Part shown: positions 8,771 to 17,782 of the stretch, piece after piece
Position numbering within the stretch: the stretch's first letter is position 1
Layout: every line of letters starts with the position of its first letter
Made by a program: the position numbers and the translations under genes
Assembly (NCBI GenBank): GCA_019636445.1
Contig: JAHBXO010000002.1
Coordinates: 124,001 to 188,000, forward strand
Length of the DNA stretch: 64,000 nt
Reading direction: 5' to 3'
Source: Gemmataceae bacterium
GTDB taxonomy: Bacteria; Planctomycetota; Planctomycetia; Gemmatales; Gemmataceae
Notes under the pieces: generated by a model
What the model was told of the DNA's origin: nothing
Seen by the model: only the letters and a program-made list of their open reading frames with translations
Database searches by the model: none

Positions 8771-9696
8771 CCGCGACGCACGCGCATTCCCACGGCCACG
8801 GGCACCATCACCACCACGACCACGGCGACGAGAACCTCGAGAATCTCTTCACTGTGGGCATTTGCGGGGCATTCGGTACCGTCGCGGTCGCGCTGGCCGT
8901 GCCGGCGATCAACAACCCCGACCCCAACAATCCGTCGATCCTCACGATCATCCTGAGCAAGGATTTCCACCTGTTCGTGTTGATCGCCGGTATTGCATTG
9001 CTGGTGTTGACGCTCGTGCGCGCGATCGCACTGTGGCGCGAGGCGGCCGAGCACGCCAGGCTCCACCATTCGCACCAGCATCACCACGACGACCCGAACC
9101 ACGTCCACGACGAGAACTGCGGACACGACCACCAACACGATCACGGGCATTCCCACGGCCACGGCCATGCCCACGGGCACGACCACGACCATTCGCATGG
9201 CGGAGTCTACTGGCGTGCCGTCGTGCTGCTCTTCCCGATCGTGCTGTTCATTTGGGGCCAACCGAACAAAGGTTTCAGCGACGAGTGGATCAACGAACGG
9301 CTCGGCACGGCCAGCGAGATCGGCGAGCGCAAGGCGCTCGCGGCCAAGGAGGGCGGGCGCAAGTTCAGCTTCGACGAGCTGAACGCCTTCGCCAACAACG
9401 CTGAGAAGCGCGAGAGCGAAGAAGGTAAAACGGCCACGGTGAAAGGCCAGTTCAAGAAGATCGGCGACCGCGAGGCGACGCTGTTCCGCTTGAAGATGAC
9501 CTGCTGCGCCGCCGACACGATCCCGCTGAAGGCGCGCATCATCACCGACAGTTCCCTCGGCACGATCCAGAACAACGCCTGGGTCGAGGTGACGGGCCAG
9601 TTGCAATTCGTGCAACTGCCGGGTTCGTCCGAATACCTGCCGCTGATCGTGGCCGAGACGAAGAACATCAAGACGAAGGGCGTCGTGCCCGAGTAA
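8767..9696 (+). CDS. TIGR03943-type permease subunit with His-rich stretches
   Basis: 309 residues from the ATG that overlaps the upstream stop. Layout: a cytosolic His-rich head (about 12 His in the first 20 residues), two hydrophobic segments, a second long His/Asp-rich loop (about residues 98-142), another membrane segment, then a C-terminal domain with the MTCCAADTIPLKARI stretch typical of the DUF1980 part of this family. The His loops should bind Zn, Ni, Co or Cu, so a metal is the likely substrate of the permease pair. The His enrichment is far above what the family core needs and is probably a lineage addition. Confidence 0.8.
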   Translation: MTATHAHSHGHGHHHHHDHGDENLENLFTVGICGAFGTVAVALAVPAINNPDPNNPSILTIILSKDFHLFVLIAGIALLVLTLVRAIALWREAAEHARLHHSHQHHHDDPNHVHDENCGHDHQHDHGHSHGHGHAHGHDHDHSHGGVYWRAVVLLFPIVLFIWGQPNKGFSDEWINERLGTASEIGERKALAAKEGGRKFSFDELNAFANNAEKRESEEGKTATVKGQFKKIGDREATLFRLKMTCCAADTIPLKARIITDSSLGTIQNNAWVEVTGQLQFVQLPGSSEYLPLIVAETKNIKTKGVVPE

Positions 9697-9708
9697 ACGG
9701 GGGCGATC

Positions 9709-11259
9709 ATGACCGCACCGAAGCCGCTGGAAGGGTATCAATCCTACAAGGGCATCCCGCCGCTCGCGGGGCTGTGCAGCATCGAGGACGCGCTCAAGCC
9801 CGGTCTCGGCGTCGAAGAGTGCGTACGTCGGCTGAAGCGCTTCCACTACTGCTTCGTCCGGCTGCACGGCATCCTCACCGCGCGCATCACTTCGGAACCG
9901 ATTTACGAATTGAAGACGGCCTTCGCCCACCACGCCTACCTCTGCGCCGAGCACGCGGCCGCCCTGCGGACGCGCGTCGGCGAGATGCGCGAGCCGCCGC
10001 TGGGTTTGGAGGCGGTGCCGCACCCGGCGCTCGAGGCGTTCTTCGACGAGATACAGTGTGCGCCGACGACGGAGGAGCTTTTGGTAGGTGTCTATGCCGT
10101 CACGCTCTCCCAACTCCTGATCGCATTGCTGAATTACCTTGCTGATACGCACGCTCTGACTGATGCGCCTTCCAAACGAGTGCTGAAATTCGCTCTATCG
10201 GAACTCGGCGAGATGAATGATTTCGCTGTCGGGGCGCTCGAAGCACTCGCGATACTCGACGGTGCGTTCAAGGAGAAATCGGACGAATGGTTTCGGTATC
10301 TGGTTTCATGGATTGATTGTGCGGAAGGATTGGATGGGACTCGATCGACACAAGAAATTGCCAGCCCGGAGCGCGAGCGACGGGGGGACGCCTCGCCCGT
10401 CGCTCGCGCTCCGGGCTGCGAGATCCCGCGACGCTATTCCGCCAAGCCCTTCGTCTACGACCCCGTCCCGCAGCGCGACGAGCGCTTTACCGATCGCTGG
10501 AACCAGGGCGTGAACGCCGAGGCGTTCCTCTACTCCGAACAATACCCGGCCAAGGCGAAGGCGCTGATGATGCTCTACAAGCGCATCCGCGAGATCGATG
10601 TGCCGGAGATGATGGCGTCGATTCTGGCTCAAACGCCCCCGCGGGCCGTGGGAAGCTCCGCTGACAGGCCCGCGAACGACTCTGTAAAACCGTGGGGCTA
10701 CTACCGCGATATGTCGCGGCAGCTCTGGGACGAGGCCCGCCACGCGATGATGGGCGAAGTCGGCTTCGTCGCCCTCGGCGTCGACTGGACGAAAGCCCGC
10801 ATCACCTGGAACTGGTCGTACCGCCTCAACACCGAATGCACGCCGGCCGAACGGCATGCGGTCCTCTTCTTCATCGAGCAGGGGCTGATGCCGAAGACTG
10901 GCAAGCGCTACGAGTACGAGGTTGCCGGCGAATCGGGCATTCCGCTGATGAAGACGATTCAGGATTTCGACTGGGCCGACGAGGTGCTGCACAGCCAGAT
11001 CGGCCGGCAGTGGCTGGTGCCGGAACTGGGCGGATTGCAGCAGGCGCTGAAGTACGGCGACGAGTGCTGGAGCAAGATTCTGAGCAACTGGACGACGGTC
11101 CGCGAGCAGGGGCTGACAAATCACGAGAACTGGTGGCCGGCGATTTATTCGCAGGCCTGCGCGAGCTCCGGCGAGGAACCCGATCCGCTGGTGCTGGCGT
11201 TCGACGAGACCTACGAAGCGAAGCGGGCCGACATCCACCGCGGCATCGTCGGGGAGTAA
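9709..11259 (+). CDS. Predicted helical protein with ferritin-like/DUF455-like features
   Basis: 516 residues, family not firmly recognised. It is helical, rich in His and Glu, with RFHYCFVRLHGI, FAHHAYLCAEHA and LWDEARHAMMGEVGF. The last resembles the EARH iron-ligand helix of ferritin-like and DUF455 proteins. It begins 12 bp after the permease subunit and is presumably in the same transcript. Residues about 218-237 are encoded by a perfect 22-bp inverted repeat (10363-10417) that keeps the frame. The stretch 10088-10360 is less GC-rich than its surroundings. Possible roles are metal storage or oxidation linked to the transporter; this is inference. Confidence 0.5.
   Translation: MTAPKPLEGYQSYKGIPPLAGLCSIEDALKPGLGVEECVRRLKRFHYCFVRLHGILTARITSEPIYELKTAFAHHAYLCAEHAAALRTRVGEMREPPLGLEAVPHPALEAFFDEIQCAPTTEELLVGVYAVTLSQLLIALLNYLADTHALTDAPSKRVLKFALSELGEMNDFAVGALEALAILDGAFKEKSDEWFRYLVSWIDCAEGLDGTRSTQEIASPERERRGDASPVARAPGCEIPRRYSAKPFVYDPVPQRDERFTDRWNQGVNAEAFLYSEQYPAKAKALMMLYKRIREIDVPEMMASILAQTPPRAVGSSADRPANDSVKPWGYYRDMSRQLWDEARHAMMGEVGFVALGVDWTKARITWNWSYRLNTECTPAERHAVLFFIEQGLMPKTGKRYEYEVAGESGIPLMKTIQDFDWADEVLHSQIGRQWLVPELGGLQQALKYGDECWSKILSNWTTVREQGLTNHENWWPAIYSQACASSGEEPDPLVLAFDETYEAKRADIHRGIVGE
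10363..10417. repeat. Perfect 22-bp palindrome inside an ORF
   Basis: The arms at 10363-10384 and 10396-10417 are perfectly complementary (core GAGCGCGAGCGACGGG) with an 11-nt loop. The element is translated in frame as part of the 516-residue protein, as a charged, probably disordered insert. The form suits a REP- or MITE-like repeat. No second copy is present in this window. Confidence 0.85.
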
Positions 11260-11265
11260 ACGAAG

Positions 11266-11290
11266 ACGCCCGCCGGATTTCGGCGGGCGT
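11266..11290. terminator. Hairpin between convergent genes
   Basis: ACGCCCGCCG and CGGCGGGCGT form a 10-bp GC-rich stem with a 5-nt loop. It lies just after the stop of the 516-residue gene and before the 3' end of rpsU, so it can serve both strands. It has no strong T-run. Confidence 0.6.
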
Positions 11291-11314
11291 TCTCGATGAA
11301 TCGTCGTATTCGGT

Positions 11315-11512
11315 TTACACGAGGCCTTCTTGTCCTTTGCGGGCCGCCTTCTGCTTGCGAAGGGCCGCGCGGCGGCGCTGTTCGCAGGGCTTCTCGTAGT
11401 GCTGGTGGGCGCGGAGTTCCTTCTGCATCCCGCTCCGCTCGATCAGTTTCTTGAATCGGCGCATCGCCTGGCCGATTGGTTCTTTGTCGTGAACCCGCAT
11501 CCGCAGCCCCAT
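11315..11512 (-). CDS. rpsU: 30S ribosomal protein S21
   Basis: 65 residues, highly basic. It matches S21 in length and pattern: the central FKKLIERSGMQKELRAHQHYEKPCEQRRR is typical, and the N-terminus MGLRMRVHDKEPI is slightly divergent. It acts in 30S initiation with anti-SD pairing. A monocistronic gene, convergent with the upstream cluster. Confidence 0.93.
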   Translation of the reverse strand: MGLRMRVHDKEPIGQAMRRFKKLIERSGMQKELRAHQHYEKPCEQRRRAALRKQKAARKGQEGLV

Positions 11513-11663
11513 TCGTCCTCCAGTTTCCGCAGCCGTGGCCGCCCGTGTGAGAGAGTCCGCCCGAATTTGGGCAAGTGGTTACTATAGTCGGCTCCGCCGG
11601 TCGGGCCATAGTGATTTTTCCACCGTCGCGCGGAAAAGCCCGCCCTTCCCGACTCCGGACCGC

Positions 11664-11690
11664 TCGACAGGTCTTCGCAACCGCTATAAA
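11664..11690 (+). promoter_or_regulatory. Possible promoter of the S9 peptidase gene
   Basis: TCGACA (11664-11669) and TATAAA (11685-11690) with a 15-bp spacer stand 32 nt before the start codon at 11722. The -10 is good and the -35 matches the consensus at five of six positions, but the spacer is short. By eye only. Confidence 0.35.
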
Positions 11691-11721
11691 TTGCTCAGAT
11701 TCCCACCCGGAGCGCACCCGC

Positions 11722-14715
11722 ATGTTCCGCCGATTCCTGGTCTGCGCGGCCTTTTTGGCCGGCATGATCGCGGTCACCGCCCAAGATCCGAGCGTCGAAC
11801 AGCTCGAAAAGCAACTCGCCGAACTCCAAGCCAAGCTCGCCGATCTGAAGAAAAAACAGGCCGGCGAAACTGGCAAGAAAGTCCTGACCATCGCGGATAC
11901 CGACAAATGGCGTTCGTTCCGCGGCGCGTCTCCCTTCGAGGCCGGCTACAAACTCTCGAACGACGGCAAGTGGCTCGCCTACCGTGCCGGTCCGACCTCC
12001 GGCGAGGGCGAAATCGTCGTTCGCAATCTCGTCGACGGCAAGGAGACGAAGTATCCGTCCGGCGCCGCGTCCGGCACGCTCGCGTTCTCCTTCGATTCGA
12101 AATGGCTGACGTTCAGCACGACACCGGTGATCCCGAAGGGCCTGCCGCCGATGATCGCCGCGACGATGCCGCGGCCGAAGCCGAAGATCGTGCTGCTGAA
12201 TCTCGAGAAGAACGAGAAGACGGAGTTGGAGGGTTTCGCAAGCCTGCAATTCAACGGTGAATCGACGACGCACGTCGCGCTCCGCAAGGCGACGGAGGCC
12301 CCCGCGACGCCCCCGACCACCGGCACGCCGACAGCGCCTCCGCCGGCCCCGACTTCCGCCGGCAGCGACCTCGTCCTCCGCGAACTGGCCACCGGAACCG
12401 AACTGCTTCTCGGCAACGTTTCGGAATTCAGCTTTAACAAGGCCGGCGACAAACTCGTGCTGCTCATCGACGCGGCCGGGCAGATCGGCAACGGCGTCCA
12501 TCTCCGGGACATGAAGGCCGGCACCACGACCGTGCTCGACAGCGCCAAGGCCAGTTACAAATCCCTCGCGTGGCACGAGGACTTCACGGCGTTCACCGTC
12601 GTTAAGGCGGTCGATGACAAGGACTACGACGGCAAGTGGAACACGATCCTCGCCTTCACGGACATCGGCACTAAGCCGGCGAAGCACACCTACGATCCGA
12701 AGGATGACAAGGCGTTCCCGAAAGACATGGGCATCAGTTCGAACCGTGGGGTGAGTTGGACGAAGAATCTCGAAGCGTTCACGTTCGGCATCGCCGAACA
12801 GAAGAAAAAGGACACGGCCAAGAAAGAACCCGCCCCGGCACCGATGGGGACAACGCCTCCGCCGGCGACCGGCGGGACGGGCGGCCCCGGCCGACGCCGC
12901 GATGGCGGGGCACCGACGGCCACGACCGGCGCGCCGTCCGGAGGTCAACCCGACCTCGTCATCTGGCACTGGAAGGACGAGCGGCTCCAGCCGATGCAGC
13001 AGGTGCAGGCCGGCGGGGATAAGGCGTTCACTTATCTCTGCATTTATCACGTCAAGGAGAAGAAGTTCGTCCGCCTCGCCGACGATACGTGTCGGAACGT
13101 CTCGCTGCCCGGCCAGCAGAAGTTCGCGGTGGGTCAGGATGCGAAACCCTACGAATACATGGCGAACCTCGATGGCCGGCGCTACTCGGACATCTACGCG
13201 ATCGACCCGAAGACCGGCGGGCGGCAGAAGGCACTCACGAAGGTGCGGTTCGCGATGGGCACCTCGCCGGACGGCGCGAAGTTCCTGTACCACGACGACG
13301 GGCATTTTTTCGTGTACGATTTCGCGTCCGGCAAGGCGACGAACATCACTGCCAACGTCTCGGGCACGTCCTTCGTGAACACCGAGGACGACCACAACAT
13401 CGCCAAGCCGCCGACCCGTTCGATGGGCTGGTCGAAGGATGGCAAGCATGTCTTGCTCTCGGACAACTGGGACATCTGGAAGGTGGCGACCGACGGTAGC
13501 GGCGGGGTGAACCTTACAGTGAACGGCAAGAAGGACGGCATCCGCTACCAGCAGTTCAGCCAGTTCGAACCGGACCGCAAGGAGCCGGGGCTTGATTTCT
13601 CCAAGCCGGCATTCACGACGCTGTACGGCGAGTGGACGAAGAAGGAAGGCATCGGCCGGATCGAGCCGGGCAAGCCTGGCGTGAACGTGTTGCACCTGGG
13701 CGACTTCAACGTCGGCTCGCTCGGCAAGGCACGGGACGCCGAGCGCTACGCCTTCACGAAGCAGACGGCGCTCGAATCGCCCGACTTGCACGTCACGGAC
13801 GGCACGTTCCAAAAGGTGGCGAAGGTCACGGATCTGAACCCGCAGCAGAAGGACTACCACTGGATGGCCGGCGCGAAATTGATCGAGTACACGGCCCTCG
13901 GGAAGAAGCTGCAAGGGGCGCTCTACCTGCCGGCGAACTACAAGCCGGGAACGAAATACCCGACAGTCGTGTACATCTACGAGAAGCTCTCGGACGGCCT
14001 GCACGGCTACACGCCGCCGGGGACGGGCGGCTTCAACAAGAGTATCTACACGAGCAACGGCTACGCGGTGCTGACGCCGGATATCACGTACAAGATCAAC
14101 GATCCGGGCAAGTCGTCGGTGGAGTGCATCACGGCGGCGCTCGACGCGGCCGTCGCCACGGGCATCGTGGACGGAACGAAGCTCGGCCTACAGGGCCACT
14201 CGTGGGGCGGTTACCAGACCGCCTACGCCATCACGCAGACGAACCGCTTCAAGGCCGCGTGCGCCGGGGCACCGCTGACCGACCTCGTCAGCATGTACAG
14301 CAGCGTCTACTGGAACAGCGGCAGCGCCAACCAGCCGATCTTCGAAAGCAGCCAGGGTCGCTTCACCGCCGGCTACTGGGATCAGCAAGAGGCGTACATC
14401 CGCAACTCGCCGGTCTACTTCGCGAAGAACGTGACGACGCCGCTGTTGCTGCTGCACAACGACAAGGACGGCGCGGTCGACTTCACGCAGGGGATCGAGT
14501 ACTACAACACGCTCCGCCGCTTGCAGAAGCCGGTGGTGATGTTGCAGTACAAGGGCGAGAACCACGGCCTCGTGAAGCCGGAGAACCGCAAGGACTACGC
14601 GAAGCGGATGCAGGAGTTCTTCGACCACCACCTGTTGGGGAAGGCCGCCCCGGACTGGTGGACGGACGGCGTGCCGCACCTGAAGATGGAGGAGCACCTG
14701 AAGGGACGTAAGTGA
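11722..14715 (+). CDS. Secreted S9-family (prolyl oligopeptidase-type) serine peptidase
   Basis: 997 residues from the ATG at 11722, which opens a signal peptide (MFRRFLVCAAFLAGMIAV) followed by a short coiled-coil-like segment rich in Glu/Lys/Leu. A long beta-propeller-like region with many SxDxKxL blades follows, with two Pro/Thr-rich inserts (about 205-225 and 370-410). The C-terminal alpha/beta-hydrolase carries the catalytic Ser827 in GHSWGG, Asp914 or Asp916 in HNDKDGAVD, and His948 in GENHG. It probably degrades peptides in the periplasm. An upstream in-frame extension to 11575 is open but has no signal peptide and is rejected as start. Confidence 0.88.
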   Translation: MFRRFLVCAAFLAGMIAVTAQDPSVEQLEKQLAELQAKLADLKKKQAGETGKKVLTIADTDKWRSFRGASPFEAGYKLSNDGKWLAYRAGPTSGEGEIVVRNLVDGKETKYPSGAASGTLAFSFDSKWLTFSTTPVIPKGLPPMIAATMPRPKPKIVLLNLEKNEKTELEGFASLQFNGESTTHVALRKATEAPATPPTTGTPTAPPPAPTSAGSDLVLRELATGTELLLGNVSEFSFNKAGDKLVLLIDAAGQIGNGVHLRDMKAGTTTVLDSAKASYKSLAWHEDFTAFTVVKAVDDKDYDGKWNTILAFTDIGTKPAKHTYDPKDDKAFPKDMGISSNRGVSWTKNLEAFTFGIAEQKKKDTAKKEPAPAPMGTTPPPATGGTGGPGRRRDGGAPTATTGAPSGGQPDLVIWHWKDERLQPMQQVQAGGDKAFTYLCIYHVKEKKFVRLADDTCRNVSLPGQQKFAVGQDAKPYEYMANLDGRRYSDIYAIDPKTGGRQKALTKVRFAMGTSPDGAKFLYHDDGHFFVYDFASGKATNITANVSGTSFVNTEDDHNIAKPPTRSMGWSKDGKHVLLSDNWDIWKVATDGSGGVNLTVNGKKDGIRYQQFSQFEPDRKEPGLDFSKPAFTTLYGEWTKKEGIGRIEPGKPGVNVLHLGDFNVGSLGKARDAERYAFTKQTALESPDLHVTDGTFQKVAKVTDLNPQQKDYHWMAGAKLIEYTALGKKLQGALYLPANYKPGTKYPTVVYIYEKLSDGLHGYTPPGTGGFNKSIYTSNGYAVLTPDITYKINDPGKSSVECITAALDAAVATGIVDGTKLGLQGHSWGGYQTAYAITQTNRFKAACAGAPLTDLVSMYSSVYWNSGSANQPIFESSQGRFTAGYWDQQEAYIRNSPVYFAKNVTTPLLLLHNDKDGAVDFTQGIEYYNTLRRLQKPVVMLQYKGENHGLVKPENRKDYAKRMQEFFDHHLLGKAAPDWWTDGVPHLKMEEHLKGRK

Positions 14716-14735
14716 GTAGTGGGTAGAAATAAAGG

Positions 14736-14763
14736 AAGCCCCGCGACGAACGTCGCGGGGCTT
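14736..14763. terminator. Bidirectional terminator hairpin
   Basis: AAGCCCCGCGACG (14736-14748) pairs perfectly with CGTCGCGGGGCTT (14751-14763) around a 2-nt gap. It lies between the convergent S9 peptidase and metK genes. Confidence 0.8.
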
Positions 14764-14783
14764 CTTCGTTTCGAAAAGTCGCC

Positions 14784-16046
14784 TTACACCCCCGCCGCCT
14801 TCCTCAGGGCCTCGGCCTTGTCGGTCTTTTCCCACGGGAAGCCGTCGCGGCCGAAGTGGCCGTGGGCGGCCGTCGGGCGGTAGATCGGCCGGCGCAGGTC
14901 GAGCGTCTCGATGATCCCCTTCGGCGTCAGCTTGAAATGCTCGCGGATGAGGGTCACGAGTTTCTCGTCGGTCACGCCGGGGGCGCTCGTCTTGTTCGTG
15001 TTCACCCAGATGTTCAGCGGGTCCGGGTAGCCGATGGCGTAGCTGAGCTGCACTTCGCATTCGCGGGCGAGCTTCGCCGCGACGATGTTCTTGGCGATGT
15101 ACCGGCAGACGTACGCGGCGCTGCGGTCTACCTTGGTGGGGTCCTTGCCGCTGAAGGCGCCGCCGCCGTGCCGGCCGCGGCCGCCGTAGGTGTCCACGAT
15201 GATCTTGCGCCCGGTCAGGCCGCAGTCGCCGTGCGGACCGCCAGTGAGGAAGCATCCGGTCGGGTTGATGTGGCAGGCGATGTCGTTCGGCCCCATCTTC
15301 GGCGAACCGCCGGGCGGCACCATCACCAGTTCGCCCTTGATCAAATCGGGCCGGTCGGCCTTGAGAACCGGCAGGATCAGGTCCTTGATGATCTGCTGGC
15401 GCGCCTCGTCGGTGAAGTAATCTTCGCCCCCCCTGCTGGTCATCACGGCGCGGGTGTGCTGCGTGGAGAGCACGACGGTGTGGATGCGGTGCGGCGTGCC
15501 GTCGGCGTTGTACTCGACCGTCACCTGGCTCTTGGCATCAGGCCGCAGCCACGCGATCTTGCCTTCGCTGCGGAGCTTGGCGTGGAACGCGACAAGCCGG
15601 TGCGCGAGGTCGATCGGCAGCGGCATCAGCGTCGGCGTTTCGTCGCAGGCGAAGCCGAACATCATACCCTGGTCGCCGGCGCCGCCGACATCCACGCCCT
15701 GGCTGATGTGCGGCGACTGGGCGTGGATCAGGCAGTTCACCTGCACCGCGTCGGCCGTGAAGCCGATCTCCTCGCGCTCGGCGTCGTCCTTCGCGACGTA
15801 GCCGATTTCCGTCACCACTTGGCGAACCAAGGCGTCCACGGCCTTGCGCGTCAGCGGCGCCTTCGTCGTAATTTCTCCGGCCACGGTGCAGTGGTCGGTC
15901 GTCACGAGCGTCTCGCACGCCACGCGGCTCTTCGGGTCATGCGACAGGCAGAAGTCCAGCACCGCGTCGCTGATCTGGTCGGCCACCTTGTCGGGGTGAC
16001 CCATGGAAACGGATTCGCTGGTGAACAGGTATCGGTCGGCGGACAC
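14784..16046 (-). CDS. metK: S-adenosylmethionine synthetase
   Basis: Makes SAM from methionine and ATP. The 420-residue protein, slightly longer than the usual ~390, has all main signatures: [20 protein letters not shown], the [16 protein letters not shown]-binding hexapeptide region, and [26 protein letters not shown] metal/phosphate binding near residue 270. Monocistronic and minus strand, with a strong terminator at its 3' end. No SAM riboswitch could be recognised in its short upstream region. Confidence 0.97.
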   Translation of the reverse strand: MSADRYLFTSESVSMGHPDKVADQISDAVLDFCLSHDPKSRVACETLVTTDHCTVAGEITTKAPLTRKAVDALVRQVVTEIGYVAKDDAEREEIGFTADAVQVNCLIHAQSPHISQGVDVGGAGDQGMMFGFACDETPTLMPLPIDLAHRLVAFHAKLRSEGKIAWLRPDAKSQVTVEYNADGTPHRIHTVVLSTQHTRAVMTSRGGEDYFTDEARQQIIKDLILPVLKADRPDLIKGELVMVPPGGSPKMGPNDIACHINPTGCFLTGGPHGDCGLTGRKIIVDTYGGRGRHGGGAFSGKDPTKVDRSAAYVCRYIAKNIVAAKLARECEVQLSYAIGYPDPLNIWVNTNKTSAPGVTDEKLVTLIREHFKLTPKGIIETLDLRRPIYRPTAAHGHFGRDGFPWEKTDKAEALRKAAGV

Positions 16047-16142
16047 GGCGTCTCTCGCGAAGGAAGTCGGATCGCTCGAACGAGCGTAGTGCGGATTGTT
16101 TTAGGTTTGCCGATCCGATTTGGGAGTCACCGGAAACGAAAA

Positions 16143-16175
16143 CGGCCGGGCGAGGTCTCCACCTCGGCCCGGCCG
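16143..16175. terminator. Terminator hairpin of the TIGR03000 gene
   Basis: CGGCCGGGC-GAGGT pairs with ACCTC-GGCCCGGCCG with one bulged base and a 4-nt loop. It follows the stop codon of the minus-strand gene at 16197. Confidence 0.65.
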
Positions 16176-16196
16176 CTTCGGAACGGGGAGCTTCGA

Positions 16197-16841
16197 TTAC
16201 TTGTTCGCCACCGTCGCGGTCTTTGCGGCGTTCACCTTGGCGAGCAGTTCGCCGAACGATTCCTTCACGATCTCGCCGCCGCGAACGACAACGCGAAGTT
16301 CCTGGCGGACCATCGCGCCGTCGATCGGGAGTTCGGCAGACATCTCATAGTAGTACGTGCGGTCGGCAAGCAAAGCCGGCGTAGTGAACGCACGGCTGGC
16401 GCCGATGCCCGGCACGACTTGGCCATCGACGATGAGCTTGGCGTCGGCGGGGAGTTCGATCTCAATGCTGGCAGGCTTCTTGTCGTCGGCTTTCGGCGTG
16501 GCCGGTTCAGGAGCAGCCAACGGCGGGGCCACGTGGCTCGGCGTCGCCCAAGTCACGATGCCACCGCAGCAGCCGCCACCGAAACAGCCCGTGCAGGACC
16601 AGCCGGTGCAACCGCAACCGTGCCGTACGACGGGACCGACGACGTAACCCGTGCAACCGGTACAGCCAGTACAGCCCGTACAGCCCGTACAGCCAGAGCA
16701 ACCATAGCAGCCGACGGAATAGACAACCGGAGCGGAACGAACGACGATCGGGGCTCCGCCGCAACAGCCGGCCGAGCGCCAGTGAAACGAAGCCGTATCG
16801 CCCGAGGTCGCGAAGGCGGTCATAAGAACCAGGCTGTACAT
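16197..16841 (-). CDS. TIGR03000-type Cys/Gly-rich exported protein
   Basis: 214 residues from the ATG at 16841, which opens a short hydrophobic leader (MYSLVLMTAFATSG). Residues about 25-95 are extremely Cys-rich: a run of Gly-Cys-Thr triplets encoded by near-identical 9-bp units, then GWSCTGCFGGGCCGG. The C-terminal half (IEIELPADAKLIVDGQ to LRVVVRGGE) fits the planctomycete TIGR03000 domain. The Cys array could bind metal or cross-link in the wall. A longer frame to 17060 exists but reads as non-coding upstream. Function unknown. Confidence 0.75.
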   Translation of the reverse strand: MYSLVLMTAFATSGDTASFHWRSAGCCGGAPIVVRSAPVVYSVGCYGCSGCTGCTGCTGCTGCTGYVVGPVVRHGCGCTGWSCTGCFGGGCCGGIVTWATPSHVAPPLAAPEPATPKADDKKPASIEIELPADAKLIVDGQVVPGIGASRAFTTPALLADRTYYYEMSAELPIDGAMVRQELRVVVRGGEIVKESFGELLAKVNAAKTATVANK

Positions 16842-16989
16842 CGTTGGTGTCTCGAAAGAGGGGTGCAATGAGAGAATATCTGGAGACTTTGGGAGGTCAA
16901 AGCAATTTGGGAGAAATGGACAATGTGATCGGCGGCCACTCCGGCGCAACGCGCGAGGTGGACACAACTGTCGGATTCGATTCGTCGCC

Positions 16990-17018
16990 TTGGGAGTCGG
17001 CACGGGATCGGTTAGAAT
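16990..17018 (+). promoter_or_regulatory. Possible sigma70-type promoter for the DUF4058 gene
   Basis: TTGGGA (16990-16995) and TAGAAT (17013-17018) are 17 bp apart. A purine-rich Shine-Dalgarno-like GGAGAGGA follows at 17024-17031, 7 nt before the ATG. The predicted start of transcription would fall very near the SD, which weakens the call. Confidence 0.35.
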
Positions 17019-17038
17019 CGCCCGGAGAGGAATGCGCC

Positions 17039-17779
17039 ATGCCGATCCACGATTGGTCACAAATCGACGCGGGGGTCTTCCACGGGTTCCATACCCGTTG
17101 GATCGCCCGACTCGCCGAGACCTTGATACCCCTGCTTCCGGAAGGGTATTACGCCGAGGCGGAGCAACACGCGGCAGACCGAATCGCGGATGTGTTGGCG
17201 CTCAAGATCGGCGATATTGCGGATCGCGGGTCGCCCCGAAGCGACGTAGTTAAAACGGCCGTCGTGGAGTTACCGCGGACGGCGGAGTATCGTACGGGCC
17301 GTCGCCGTCGCGAGAAACTTCGACCTCGGCATGTCGCGATCCGGCATGTCTCCGGTCATCGCGTGGTCGCTCTCGTTGAGATCGTTTCGCCCGGGAATAA
17401 GGATCGTCGCCGGCACGTCGATGCATTTATCGACAAGGCGGAATTCGCGATCACCGGCGGCGTGCATGTCGTCGTCGTCGATTTGTTCCCGGCCTCGAAC
17501 TTCGCTCCAAACGGGTTGCCATCGGCGATCTGGCGGCGTTTCGAACGCCGATCGTTCGTTCCACCACCCGAACGGCCGGTTTCGTTCGGTTCCTTCGTCG
17601 GCCGCGATCCGCCAGCGGCCTTCTTCGACTACCGCGCATTCGGTGAGAACTTGCCGCCGATCCCCTTGTTCCTGACCGACGACGACTATCTCGAACTCCC
17701 GCTCGAATCGACCTATCAAACCACCTTCGAGAACAGCCCACCGTACTTGCGGGAGCAACTCGCGCCGACGAAAGCCTGA
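17039..17779 (+). CDS. DUF4058 family protein
   Basis: 246 residues from the ATG at 17039. The start MPIHDWSQIDAGVFHGFHTRWIAR is the recognisable opening of DUF4058 proteins, common and multi-copy in planctomycetes and cyanobacteria. Further conserved-looking parts are VVALVEIVSPGNKD, FPASNF and VFLTDDDYLELPLE-like elements. The EIVSPGNK segment with nearby Asp/Glu is reminiscent of the PD-(D/E)XK core, but this is only a resemblance. No known role. The sigma factor gene starts 3 bp after its stop. Confidence 0.8.
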   Translation: MPIHDWSQIDAGVFHGFHTRWIARLAETLIPLLPEGYYAEAEQHAADRIADVLALKIGDIADRGSPRSDVVKTAVVELPRTAEYRTGRRRREKLRPRHVAIRHVSGHRVVALVEIVSPGNKDRRRHVDAFIDKAEFAITGGVHVVVVDLFPASNFAPNGLPSAIWRRFERRSFVPPPERPVSFGSFVGRDPPAAFFDYRAFGENLPPIPLFLTDDDYLELPLESTYQTTFENSPPYLREQLAPTKA

Positions 17780-17782
17780 TTC

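Noticed and set aside
12290..12960. Frameshift or insertion in the S9 peptidase because of Pro/Thr-rich stretches
   Set aside because: The frame is continuous and the stretches fall in loops between propeller blades; they look like lineage-specific linkers.
16047..16196. SAM riboswitch upstream of metK
   Set aside because: Only a short CGCTCG-AA-CGAGCG dyad (16073-16086) is visible; no SAM-I or SAM-II type core or terminator could be traced.
16640..16710. Tandem repeat as a CRISPR array
   Set aside because: The units are 9 bp, in frame, coding Gly-Cys-Thr, with no spacers or cas genes.
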